This document shows, in pieces, positions 30,429 to 38,385 of a stretch of 39,321 nt of DNA. The DNA lies in the IMG/VR virus record IMGVR_UViG_3300005096_000003, positions 26,511 through 65,831 of that record, one strand, 5' to 3'. Source of the DNA: a virus. Position 1 is the first letter of the stretch, and each line of letters begins with the position of its first letter. The position numbers and the translations under genes were made by a program. Below the pieces are notes generated by a model. That model was not told the DNA's origin. It worked only from the letters and a program-made list of their open reading frames with translations, and made no database searches.

Positions 30429-31843
30429 ACCACTTTCCTTTCATATATTTGTTTTTGAAACCAATTGCCATCCACTGGAGTGACTTCGGGCTCCACTTCC
30501 AATGGCACAATCAACCACTTCCATTCCTGCATCAAAGCATCTGTCATAAATCGCACAGCGGTTTCAATGTATTCATCGAGTTCTTCTATCGGTACATCGG
30601 CAATTATACTGTCGTGGATTTGAAGAACTATTTTTGACTGCATCCAGCGTTGTTTTTCAAGGTAAGTTTGTAGTTCAATTAACGCCCACAACAGACAATG
30701 AAACGCCGAACCTTGAATAGGATAGTTGATTATTTCGTTGCGGCTTAGGTCCCCGGAAATTGTAAATCCCGTGAGTGTGTGCATCGATCCGCGTCTTTGA
30801 AACTTATCACACCACTTATTTTTCCAATCACCATACACTTCAAATCGATTGCCCCAAAAATCTTTTTCTACTGATTTTACGTGTGACTCAAATGTTCCTT
30901 TTTTAGGGTCTTCCTTAGGGTCAAGCGCCCCCAACTTTTTAAGACCCACTCTATTCAAGTGCTTGCGTAGTGGCAGCTCTTTTCCGTTTTTTAGATAAGT
31001 TAAATCTGCCGACGACTTCCACAATGCACGTGCATTATTGATATACCAATCACCGTAGAATTGTGGAAAAACGAATTGGTTTTTCCCTGCGTGTCTAGCC
31101 GCCTTTGTGATTTGTTTGGGTTTTAATTTGTAAATCTGTGCCGCCATATCACGATGCATGTCTTTTGTTGGGTCTGTGATATACTCTATCATTCTCGGGT
31201 CTTTGTGGTAGCAGGCAGCAACGCACACTTCGGCGCCACTGATGTCGATTTCCACAAGGACTCGGCCTTTTCGGGGGATAAAGCATGGTCTAATAATAGC
31301 GGCCATGGCAGGATCGCGAATTGGAATGTTTTGCAGGCTTGGACTATCAATTGAACTTCGGTAAGTCTTTGCTACATGAAGATTGTTGACCGCATGTATT
31401 AGACCGTCCTGTTCATGCTTGAGAATTCCATTGAGATATGTTCCTCGAATTTTGTTCAATTGTTTCCAATGGATATAAAGTTCCACAAATTTTAGACCCG
31501 TGGACTTCAATGCCGCTTCATCCGATTTGTATTGTTTCTTTTTTTCTGTAGACCCTTTTGTTTCCCCAGGGCTTGGGAATTTCATAACGTCAAATAGAAT
31601 AGTCGCAAGCTGTTTGTCGGCACCCAAGTTCGTTTTTGTGTGGAACCGTTTGTTCCACGTTTTGAAGATGGTGTCGGACATCAACTCTTCTTCGACCCGC
31701 TTAATTTTTTTGGTGGTTTTTTTGATTGTTTTCTTTAGACACTTCACATCAATTCTCATGCCGTTCCCTTCGACGCCAGCAAGAGCGATGCAGCCATCGT
31801 GGAGCAATTTATATGCAGCAGGAGTGGTTGCCTTTATTTTCAT
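30425..31843 (-). CDS. Family A DNA polymerase, polymerase domain only
   Basis: The 472-residue product carries the thumb, palm and finger domains of family A polymerases. The SLQNIPIRDP motif is at about 169-178, and motif A is LVEIDISGAEVCVAA with Asp200. Motif B runs from R250 through K254 to Y263-G264, and motif C is LQIHDSIIAD with Asp411. Motif C has Ser where many family A enzymes have Glu (HDE). Motif B has FP where FG is usual. No 3'-5' or 5'-3' exonuclease domain is fused; both are encoded as separate genes here (31909-33126 and 25744-26646). There are 65 bases between this gene and the UDG-exonuclease. Confidence 0.9.
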   Translation of the reverse strand: MKIKATTPAAYKLLHDGCIALAGVEGNGMRIDVKCLKKTIKKTTKKIKRVEEELMSDTIFKTWNKRFHTKTNLGADKQLATILFDVMKFPSPGETKGSTEKKKQYKSDEAALKSTGLKFVELYIHWKQLNKIRGTYLNGILKHEQDGLIHAVNNLHVAKTYRSSIDSPSLQNIPIRDPAMAAIIRPCFIPRKGRVLVEIDISGAEVCVAACYHKDPRMIEYITDPTKDMHRDMAAQIYKLKPKQITKAARHAGKNQFVFPQFYGDWYINNARALWKSSADLTYLKNGKELPLRKHLNRVGLKKLGALDPKEDPKKGTFESHVKSVEKDFWGNRFEVYGDWKNKWCDKFQRRGSMHTLTGFTISGDLSRNEIINYPIQGSAFHCLLWALIELQTYLEKQRWMQSKIVLQIHDSIIADVPIEELDEYIETAVRFMTDALMQEWKWLIVPLEVEPEVTPVDGNWFQKQIYERKVV

Positions 31844-31908
31844 AAAACTTTCATTCTAAATGGTAGCAGTTGCTCACAAGTATGAGTGGAGTTCTAAGTG
31901 AGTCCAAT

Positions 31909-33126
31909 TTATGGGTTAGGAGCATGATATCCCATTTGTTTCATTTGTTTGACCGCCACGTCAAATGTGAGAAGACTGTCTAGACCATTGTAGGTCAATA
32001 AATGATGGATGTTGATATCTCGAACTCGGTTTAGCATGGAGCCCCTTTTGCTTCTGAGAAACCGTTTGATATGTTTATCATAAGGGCTTTGGCCGCAATG
32101 AACGAATGCTTGAAAGTTGAGCGAGCATATTTCTCGGCGATTGTCAATAGCGTGCGCACCAAGCATGCCACACCAATGCCAATTTGCTACGACTATTTGA
32201 AGGACCCGGCGCGTCCACCGTTCCTCAAATTTGATATTGAATCCATATTTTGGCATGGGTGATTGGACAAAACGTTTGAATGCTTTGACTGCGTCCCCAT
32301 GCCAAGGAAATGCAATGGTTCGTTTGCCCTGCCAGCAGATGGATGCGGCCACAATTTCCGCACCCGGTGTTTCTGGTTTGATGCAGTTGCATTCATAGTC
32401 AAAGGATGCTGGACCGCCTTGTTTTACAATCCAATCAATTGCTTTTGCTGCCTTTACGTGATCAAGGATTACAGTGACGTCATCCTCATACTTTGGTGGT
32501 TTTTCCCAAGGTCTACTTGTGTGTTTGCATGCCGCCTCTAGATGCTGCCGCCATTGAATTGCAACGTGTCTTTTCTTTTCAATTGTTTTATCAATGAATG
32601 ACGGGTGCCAAGTTGGGCAAACCCAAGCGTTCAACTCAGTTGACGGTATACTCCACCCCACCCAACGGCGTCCATCACCCGGCTCCTCTTTCCATATATT
32701 TTTTAGTGTGGAACTTATTCCAAATCTTCCAAGCGGAATGATTAGTTTGGGTTTGATTTTGGCGATCGTGTTCACCACATTTGGACGACAGTATTTGATT
32801 TCTTTTTTGGTGGGATCCCTATTATCTGCCGGCCGGCAGATAAGTGCGTTTGTGGTGTAGCAATCTTGCTGGAGGTCGATCCCAAACGCTTGCAGTTGGT
32901 TCTCTAGTCTCTGTGCAGCTTTGCCCGCAAACGCTAAACCCCGCCTGTCTTCTGTTTTGTCGGGCGCCTCCCCAACAATGAGTATATCTTTGCGTCCCTG
33001 TCCACTCACTTTCATTTTAGGTGTGTTACATTGGCGCCATAAACCGCATACCCCACATTTGGGTATATTCGACTCAGGCTCTTCACCCGAGTGCATTTCG
33101 GATACTGTGAAAAATCCTTGTCTCAT
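31909..33126 (-). CDS. Uracil-DNA glycosylase (family 4-like) fused to a 3'-5' exonuclease
   Basis: The 405-residue product has two domains. Residues 20-205 match family 4 uracil-DNA glycosylases: Cys24/Cys27 in CGVCG, GEAPDKTEDRRGLAFAGKA (about 52-70), Cys97 and Cys113 flanking NRDPTKKEIKYC, and WHPSF (about 173-177). The four Cys could hold a [4Fe-4S] cluster. Residues 215-405 look like a DEDD exonuclease: FDYECN (Asp243, Glu245), NIKFE (about 297-301) and a Tyr-Asp pair in YNGLDSLL near the end. The exonuclease II motif has Glu in place of the usual Asp. The SPO1 phage polymerase carries a UDG domain upstream of exo and pol; this gene plus the next look like that order split in two. Confidence 0.82.
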   Translation of the reverse strand: MRQGFFTVSEMHSGEEPESNIPKCGVCGLWRQCNTPKMKVSGQGRKDILIVGEAPDKTEDRRGLAFAGKAAQRLENQLQAFGIDLQQDCYTTNALICRPADNRDPTKKEIKYCRPNVVNTIAKIKPKLIIPLGRFGISSTLKNIWKEEPGDGRRWVGWSIPSTELNAWVCPTWHPSFIDKTIEKKRHVAIQWRQHLEAACKHTSRPWEKPPKYEDDVTVILDHVKAAKAIDWIVKQGGPASFDYECNCIKPETPGAEIVAASICWQGKRTIAFPWHGDAVKAFKRFVQSPMPKYGFNIKFEERWTRRVLQIVVANWHWCGMLGAHAIDNRREICSLNFQAFVHCGQSPYDKHIKRFLRSKRGSMLNRVRDINIHHLLTYNGLDSLLTFDVAVKQMKQMGYHAPNP

Positions 33127-34145
33127 TCGTCGTCACCTCCACCCGGTTTTCCCAATGAGATGATCAGACGGTATTTACCGCCACCGTCGATTTCCATTTT
33201 GTTGGAGTTGAGTGTGCACTCTTCATAATGTGTGGTAACATCTGTGAGCAGATCTGGACTGATGCGGAACGACATAGGCTGTCCAGCGTATTTAATTTCT
33301 CTTTGCTCCCTGTGCCATCCAGATACACCCTTGCCAGAAATCACCAGTTTGTTACTCTTTAATTCAATGAGAACCTCATCATCGTCAGCGTTCTCCATTG
33401 AAAAGATGCGTGCACGTTCGGCTGCGCCTGCTAAACCTTTTGGCAAAGCGGTCTTCACCCCGCCTTTCATTTTGAGTATAGACTTGAGCTCCTTGTATTC
33501 TTCAACGTAGCGCCGACAAGAAACGGTGAGACCTGCTGGATTTCGAAAGTGCAGCCAATTAGATGTCTCAGAAACCTCTGTCATCCCAAGGTCGTGGAGG
33601 TGCGTGATTGTGTCTTTACGAATCAAACAGGGCTCACTCAATTTCAGTTTGATTTGGTAGCGAATTGCTTTGTACCCATCGCACGCTTCCATGTGCTTAG
33701 GAGTCAAATGAACGCATGTCAGTGGATACGTTGATTCGTCTTTTGCTGCACATTCGATACATAGTCGAACAGCGGCGCCAAAGTCCTCAGGAAGTTCATT
33801 CCACTTTTTTGGTTTTTCAATGCGGTCAATCGGGAGTAGGATCTCCGACTCCATTCCGATTCCAGTTTGTCGTTTCTTTCCCACCAATCTAAACTCGTTC
33901 TTTTTTAGTTCAATGACTAATTCATCGTCTGGATGTTTGCGCAGTATTTCAAGGAGTGGTTTGGCTTGGACGGCTCCTTTGATGTCCAATTTTAATTTCA
34001 TTCGACACGCAATATGATCGTTGAATGTCACTACTGATTTTCCATCAAAGACTACGCATGCCGATTGGTCTATGATGTCTCGTGGTGACAATCCAGGGGT
34101 GACGGCTTCAAGTGCTGCTAGCAGAATTTCACGACTCACTTTCAT
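33123..34145 (-). CDS. dnaN: DNA polymerase III beta subunit-like sliding clamp
   Basis: The 340-residue product shows the beta-clamp pattern: FDGKSVVTFNDHIACRM, a middle domain with HLTPKHMEACDGYKAIRYQIKL, and ARIFSMENADDDEVLIELKSNKLVISG in the last domain (partly shown). The clamp encircles DNA and tethers the polymerase. It is slightly shorter than the usual 366 residues. GAGGAG precedes the ATG. The stop overlaps the ATG of the UDG-exonuclease gene. No clamp-binding motif was identified in the polymerase by eye. Confidence 0.85.
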   Translation of the reverse strand: MKVSREILLAALEAVTPGLSPRDIIDQSACVVFDGKSVVTFNDHIACRMKLKLDIKGAVQAKPLLEILRKHPDDELVIELKKNEFRLVGKKRQTGIGMESEILLPIDRIEKPKKWNELPEDFGAAVRLCIECAAKDESTYPLTCVHLTPKHMEACDGYKAIRYQIKLKLSEPCLIRKDTITHLHDLGMTEVSETSNWLHFRNPAGLTVSCRRYVEEYKELKSILKMKGGVKTALPKGLAGAAERARIFSMENADDDEVLIELKSNKLVISGKGVSGWHREQREIKYAGQPMSFRISPDLLTDVTTHYEECTLNSNKMEIDGGGKYRLIISLGKPGGGDDE

Positions 34146-34155
34146 TGTGTGCTCC

Positions 34156-35499
34156 TCAATTCAATAATTCCGCAAACCCTTGATGCTTTCGCCGGGCTCG
34201 GAATGGCCATGGGTATTGCGGAAGGTTATTCCGCAGTTCTTCAAAGAACAGTAGATTCGCCGCTCGTCGTTCCGTGTGGCGTGTCATGACACCATTGGAT
34301 TTGATAATCAATTTTCCGTTTTTGTGTCGGTAAGTTCCGAGCTCGATGTTGTGTTCGTGCAGCCACTGTCTGACGGTTTTTTGCTCTTCGCGGCTCATGT
34401 CCCAATAGGGAAGAGGGGCATTATCCCGCCTCATAGATTCGACCGATATGGTGACTGTGTGAGGTTGCTTGTCGTACCTCCATGCACCCTTGTGGCTGGC
34501 GGGGATAAAGATATACCCGTAAGCCCCCTTTTTCGTCCAGGATGTGGAGTCCACGCTGAACCACGGGTATCTGAGGAGCAGTTGGAAGCTGGTGACACCG
34601 AAGCCGTGTAGTTTTACTTTCGGCACCATAGAGGGTGGTTCGCAGACGATGTCAAAGCAGCGATCAATCCAATCCTTGCACGACTTTTGACTTGAACTCC
34701 CAACCAACCCTCCTAGACCTATAAATTCATAGCCCTGGTCGAGGTAATGCTGCAGCCAACGATGTCTCGTGGTGTAGTGAACTACGGGCACAGGGTCAAG
34801 TCCTCTCGCTTCCAACCACTCCTGATTCCTCCAAGTCATCCGTGCATACTTGTCAGCGAAGTGGTCTCCCTTTTGCTCCCATTTCTTTCCACGTTTCTTC
34901 CATTTTTTGGTATCCCGCATTGGAATCACGTCAATGTTGGCGCAGTAGTCAATAGCGTGTTCCCATTTTTTATTGAACGCGACATATGCTTCCATATAAG
35001 CCCAAAACTCGTCGCTGTTATAAAAATCTAGCGGGTGGCATTTGTGTTCTTCGGCAAACTCGGAACAGCGGGTCCAGATTGTAAACGCACCTGAGTCGAG
35101 GAAGTGGGAATCAACCCTCCCCACTTTCACATCATCCATTTTCATGGATAGGTCAAATACCTCATCCCACTGTTGCAATACGCGGCCGGGTTTGGGTTTC
35201 TTCCTTCGTTGTTTCTCAATTTTTTTGAAACGGCTGTCAGGTTTTTTTTGGTAGTTATGAAATGTTAGCATCAGATTTGATTCATCCCCGAGTAGAACTT
35301 CGGGGTTTGAGCGGCTGCCTTCGCCGCTATAGTAGATTATCATATGGTGGTTCCTGAATAACCGTTTAAACCGAAGTGGCAGTCCGGCGCTCTTTGCTTT
35401 CCAGATGTCATGGAAAGTTGTCATCACATGACATGGGTCTAATACCCGTTCGGGCGTTCCATTCAGTTCCGTGTGTGCCCCCGAATGGTATATGATCAT
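34156..35499 (-). CDS. dpdA: DpdA-like 7-deazaguanine DNA transglycosylase (TGT family)
   Basis: The 447-residue product belongs to the TGT-like DpdA family, which swaps guanine in DNA for a 7-deazaguanine base. Visible landmarks are HFLDSGAFTIW (about 133, Asp), AIDYCANIDVIPM (about 188), a Gly-rich phosphate site YEFIGLGGLVGSS (about 260) and HGFGVTSFQLLLRYPWFSVDSTSW with a candidate nucleophile Asp (about 320). The first 52 residues look like a second copy of the N-terminal element: MIIYHSG...MTTFHD, then MIIYYSG...MLTFHNY from residue 53. AGGA stands 8 bases before Met53 (35343), which may be an alternative start. The whole preQ0 pathway is encoded just upstream. Confidence 0.82.
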   Translation of the reverse strand: MIIYHSGAHTELNGTPERVLDPCHVMTTFHDIWKAKSAGLPLRFKRLFRNHHMIIYYSGEGSRSNPEVLLGDESNLMLTFHNYQKKPDSRFKKIEKQRRKKPKPGRVLQQWDEVFDLSMKMDDVKVGRVDSHFLDSGAFTIWTRCSEFAEEHKCHPLDFYNSDEFWAYMEAYVAFNKKWEHAIDYCANIDVIPMRDTKKWKKRGKKWEQKGDHFADKYARMTWRNQEWLEARGLDPVPVVHYTTRHRWLQHYLDQGYEFIGLGGLVGSSSQKSCKDWIDRCFDIVCEPPSMVPKVKLHGFGVTSFQLLLRYPWFSVDSTSWTKKGAYGYIFIPASHKGAWRYDKQPHTVTISVESMRRDNAPLPYWDMSREEQKTVRQWLHEHNIELGTYRHKNGKLIIKSNGVMTRHTERRAANLLFFEELRNNLPQYPWPFRARRKHQGFAELLN

Positions 35500-35532
35500 G
35501 TGTTAAATTCTACCTCTGGTGTATAGCTTCTT

Positions 35533-35652
35533 TCAAAAAGCCACTTCCAACCTTCGCACTGCCCATTGTTTTAATTTTTCGGTGACAGCGCTGTCCGCTA
35601 TTGATTTTATCTCTTTTTCAACTTTTTTGACACGTTCTTTTAATTTCGACAC
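35533..35652 (-). CDS. Tiny charged helical protein (39 residues)
   Basis: The GTG at 35652 has GGGGGA 7 bases upstream and follows the folE-fusion stop by 4 bases. The peptide is a single amphipathic helix (MSKLKERVKKVEKEIKSI, then VTEKLKQWAVRRLEVAF). It fills the gap between folE and dpdA. Good ribosome binding site and helical pattern suggest it is real, but it is short and unlike anything I can name. Confidence 0.5.
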   Translation of the reverse strand: MSKLKERVKKVEKEIKSIADSAVTEKLKQWAVRRLEVAF

Positions 35653-35656
35653 TCAG

Positions 35657-36598
35657 TCATCCCCCAATCAATTGGAACAGTTCCGAGCGTGCTTTGGCGT
35701 CTTTACGAAAGACGCCAGTGAGACTTGATGTTTTCATGACGGACCCCTGCTTCTGCACTCCGCGGCACATCATACACAAATGCTTTGCCTTGATAATGCA
35801 CGCGGAGCCTATTGGGTTAAGATGTTTGTTGATGGCTGTGGTGATGTCCGTGGTGAGGCGCTCTTGGATTTGCAAACGGTGGGCGAAGATGTCAAGTAGG
35901 CGTGCCAATTTTGAGACGCCAATAACTTTACCATCCCTCGGGATGTAGCCGATCGTTGCCGATCCGATGAATGGGAGCATGTGATGCTCACACGTGGAGT
36001 AGAACTCAATGTCCTGCAAAATTACTAGTTCATCTACACCTTCATCAAACACCTTGAAGACGGATTCGGGGTCCTTCTTATATCCGCCAAACGTCTCACT
36101 CATTGCTGCTACTACGCGATGCGGGGTTTCAATCAAACCCGGTCGTTCGGGGTCTTCTCCAATATACTGCAGGATGCGTTTGATATTGTCGTGTGGTCCG
36201 TCGTTTTTTGCCATGCGCTCCCAAGGAAAAGAAAGCCACGGCTTAGGGTCTGGCATCTGTCTCTTATCATAAAGAGACCAGAAATCTTTTTCTCCATAAG
36301 CCTCAAAAACACCCTGCATTGTGTCGCCGGAATCAATTAAATCATCTATGTAGCAATTGCAGTCTTTTGGGTCTTCTACAATCTCAAGGCGAACGTTGGG
36401 TAGCTGGTTCACGTATTGTTGAACAAGCAGCACAACCGGGATGCCACCATTTGGAATGGCATAGGCACGAATCACTCCTATGTCCTCCTCGGCACCACTC
36501 AAATTATTTGGGTGGTATTGTTCCGCCATAATGGCGCTGACCGCGGCTGCTTGTGTGTGCACATCAGACCACAGCAAATTTTTTTTAATTTGTGTCAC
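35657..36598 (-). CDS. folE: Phosphoribosyltransferase-like domain fused to GTP cyclohydrolase I
   Basis: The GTG start has GGAGG 7 bases upstream and overlaps the previous stop. Of 313 residues, 134-313 are GTP cyclohydrolase I: ETPHRVVAAM (about 157), STCEHHMLPF with zinc ligands Cys203 and His206, GVSKLARLLDIFAHRLQIQERLT (about 228-249, in parts) and LCMMCRGVQKQGS with Cys275. It makes 7,8-dihydroneopterin triphosphate, the first step to preQ0. Residues 1-130 look like a type I phosphoribosyltransferase: AIPNGGIPVVLL (PPi loop region, about 47-58) and the PRPP loop YIDDLIDSGDT (about 83-93), then SLYDKR and WLSFPWE. FolE is normally about 190-220 residues without this domain. The extra domain might salvage a purine base to supply GTP. 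Confidence 0.87.
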   Translation of the reverse strand: MTQIKKNLLWSDVHTQAAAVSAIMAEQYHPNNLSGAEEDIGVIRAYAIPNGGIPVVLLVQQYVNQLPNVRLEIVEDPKDCNCYIDDLIDSGDTMQGVFEAYGEKDFWSLYDKRQMPDPKPWLSFPWERMAKNDGPHDNIKRILQYIGEDPERPGLIETPHRVVAAMSETFGGYKKDPESVFKVFDEGVDELVILQDIEFYSTCEHHMLPFIGSATIGYIPRDGKVIGVSKLARLLDIFAHRLQIQERLTTDITTAINKHLNPIGSACIIKAKHLCMMCRGVQKQGSVMKTSSLTGVFRKDAKARSELFQLIGG

Positions 36599-36867
36599 TT
36601 GAGTTCCTCCAATTGTTTGCTATTAAGGGATGAGCAGTCCGGGCACAACCAACCCCACCCATTTTTGAAAGACCATCCATGGTCTTTGATGGAGACTGTA
36701 GCGGCAGCTCTACGTGTTCCCATGAATGCTGTGTTAATGAGCCGGCCCGGTTTTTGCTGGAGAGCTGGCACAGAAATACCAATGTGGCATCCACCACATT
36801 TTGTGTCCATAGTTTTTGTTTTTGAATTAAAAACAAAGATTGATGATTTTTTTGTGTTGAATGACAC
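36595..36867 (-). CDS. Small zinc-ribbon-like protein within the queuosine-type cassette
   Basis: GTG 36867 is chosen because AGGAG stands 7 bases upstream; a TTG at 36873 is also in frame. The product has 90 residues. Two Cys pairs, CGGC (about residues 24-27) and CPDC (about 75-78), could bind one zinc ion. Between them are an Arg-rich stretch (MGTRRAAATVS) and a Trp-rich one (GWSFKNGWGWLCPDC). It is coupled to the folE fusion by a GTGA overlap and lies 31 bases after queC. The function is unknown; a role in DNA or protein binding within the modification system is possible. Confidence 0.62.
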   Translation of the reverse strand: MSFNTKKSSIFVFNSKTKTMDTKCGGCHIGISVPALQQKPGRLINTAFMGTRRAAATVSIKDHGWSFKNGWGWLCPDCSSLNSKQLEELK

Positions 36868-36898
36868 AATCAATCTCCTGTTAGATGCGGTGCATCAA

Positions 36899-37618
36899 TT
36901 ACGATTTGGCAAGTTCCCCGCGATACTCATACTTGATGGGGTCTTCGATTTGATTCAATCGAAATGCCTCTAAGCGCTCTTGGCATGCCCCACATTTGCC
37001 GCAGGCGTTTTTTTGATCTTTGTAGCAGGTTCGTGTCATGGCGTAGGGCATATCAATCGACACCCCCTTTGCAAGGATGCTAATCTTATTCATGCCAAGG
37101 AACGGTGCCTCAAGAATCACGCGACCGTCCGTCCCCATTCTGGTAGCGCGATCCATATCGTAAAAGAATTCAGGACGACAATCGGGATAGACTGCGTGGT
37201 CGCCTTGATGGATTCCAATCTGAACAATGGATTGTTCATTTTTTGACGTGCTTCGGGACCATGCCAATGCGATAGCATGCGATATGAAAATAATGTTACG
37301 ACCCGGAACCACGGTTTGACTCATACTCTCTGCTTCGTAGTGACCCTCCGGGATTTTACCCCCTGACTTTAGCAAGTTGGATTTGATGTCTTTTGTGGCC
37401 GCCGCCAGGTCAATTACGACACGCTCAACACCAAGATGCTCACACAATTGAAACGCTTTTTCCATTTCATACGGATTATGTTTGGATCCGTAAATAAAAC
37501 TGACAGCGATAACTTCCTCAAATCTTTGTGAAGCAACTGTGATTGCTAACATGGTTCCAGAGTCCATCCCTCCAGATAAGGAAACCACACATAGACGTTG
37601 AAATTTGAGTGTTTTCAT
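36899..37618 (-). CDS. queC: QueC, 7-cyano-7-deazaguanine (preQ0) synthase
   Basis: The 239-residue product has the PP-loop ATP-binding motif SLSGGMDSGT (about 13-22), a VVPGRNIIFISHAI segment (about 101-115) and the zinc motif CGKCGACQERLEAF (about 204-218), as in QueC. It converts 7-carboxy-7-deazaguanine to preQ0 with ATP and ammonia. No glutamine amidotransferase or other domain is fused, so the end product is predicted to be preQ0 and not the G+ type. TAGGAG before its ATG overlaps the queE stop. Confidence 0.92.
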   Translation of the reverse strand: MKTLKFQRLCVVSLSGGMDSGTMLAITVASQRFEEVIAVSFIYGSKHNPYEMEKAFQLCEHLGVERVVIDLAAATKDIKSNLLKSGGKIPEGHYEAESMSQTVVPGRNIIFISHAIALAWSRSTSKNEQSIVQIGIHQGDHAVYPDCRPEFFYDMDRATRMGTDGRVILEAPFLGMNKISILAKGVSIDMPYAMTRTCYKDQKNACGKCGACQERLEAFRLNQIEDPIKYEYRGELAKS

Positions 37619-37631
37619 GAGTATATTGCTC

Positions 37632-38330
37632 CTAATCTAGTCCACACAATTTGTGAACCTGCAAACACAGACGATGGTTGTGTTTCAGGCACGAGGCTAC
37701 TGCTGCTTTGATGTGGTTTGCGTTTTCGTAGTAATTCCCAGAATCATATGGTTGGATAAAAATATCACCAACAAAGTCTGCCGGGGGACGCCAAACACGC
37801 ACGTCATCGTTAAGCACGCGCAATGGCAGACCATCTACTGGGTCAATATGACGGTCTTGTACCACATATTTTAGTGCTCCAATATGTGGAATGAGTCTTT
37901 TATTCAACTCCACAGTTTTTGGACTGCACACAACGGTCAGTGAGTTGGCGTCGTAAGGGAGACCCGAAACAAATAGTGTGCCATTCGTTTCGATCTGCAC
38001 GTTGAAGCCCCAGACAAGTAACGAAAGAACTGCAGGTGCTATGTTCTGCCGCATGGGCTCTCCGCCAGTAAACACGACCAGTGATGGTGAACGCCTGATT
38101 TTTTTGATTGCTTTTGCTAATTCTACGGGACCATACTGTTTGCGTTTGGATGTATAATCCGTGTCACATCCGGAGCACAGCAGGTTGCATCCCCAGAGGC
38201 GAACAAATACTGCTGGAACACCAGCGTATGGTCCCTCTCCTTGAATAGTTTCCCACATACTGTGGACGTTTAATTTTCCGTCCGGGTCTACATTAGAACC
38301 CACTGGTTGTTGCGTGTTTGTAGTCGTCAC
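37632..38330 (-). CDS. queE: QueE, 7-carboxy-7-deazaguanine synthase
   Basis: The 232-residue product carries the radical SAM cluster motif C-x3-C-x2-C (CNLLCSGC, about 48-55) preceded by IQGEGPYAGVPAVFVRLWG, the hallmark of QueE. It also has VVFTGGEPM (about 85-93). It turns 6-carboxy-tetrahydropterin into 7-carboxy-7-deazaguanine. The start is GTG with AAAGGAG 7 bases upstream. The conserved 24-bp element lies upstream, between queD and queE. Length is typical for the family. Confidence 0.92.
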   Translation of the reverse strand: MTTTNTQQPVGSNVDPDGKLNVHSMWETIQGEGPYAGVPAVFVRLWGCNLLCSGCDTDYTSKRKQYGPVELAKAIKKIRRSPSLVVFTGGEPMRQNIAPAVLSLLVWGFNVQIETNGTLFVSGLPYDANSLTVVCSPKTVELNKRLIPHIGALKYVVQDRHIDPVDGLPLRVLNDDVRVWRPPADFVGDIFIQPYDSGNYYENANHIKAAVASCLKHNHRLCLQVHKLCGLD

Positions 38331-38361
38331 GTTTTGATCTCCTTTGACTGGTTGAACAATA

Positions 38362-38385
38362 TATTATCGGCGTTGATTCTATTTC
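38362..38385 (-). promoter_or_regulatory. Conserved 24-bp intergenic element, copy B (candidate phage promoter)
   Basis: This copy matches copy A (29503-29526) at 22 of 24 positions. It lies at the end of queD and 31 bases before the queE start. A GATAATA box and shared GAAATAG...ATCAA upstream sequence suggest a promoter or a binding site. A weaker partial match (18 of 24) lies inside the nuclease gene at 25274-25297. Confidence 0.6.

Noticed and set aside
35519-35728. + strand frame between folE and dpdA
   Set aside because: The region is covered by minus-strand genes including a small frame with a good ribosome binding site; this is its shadow.
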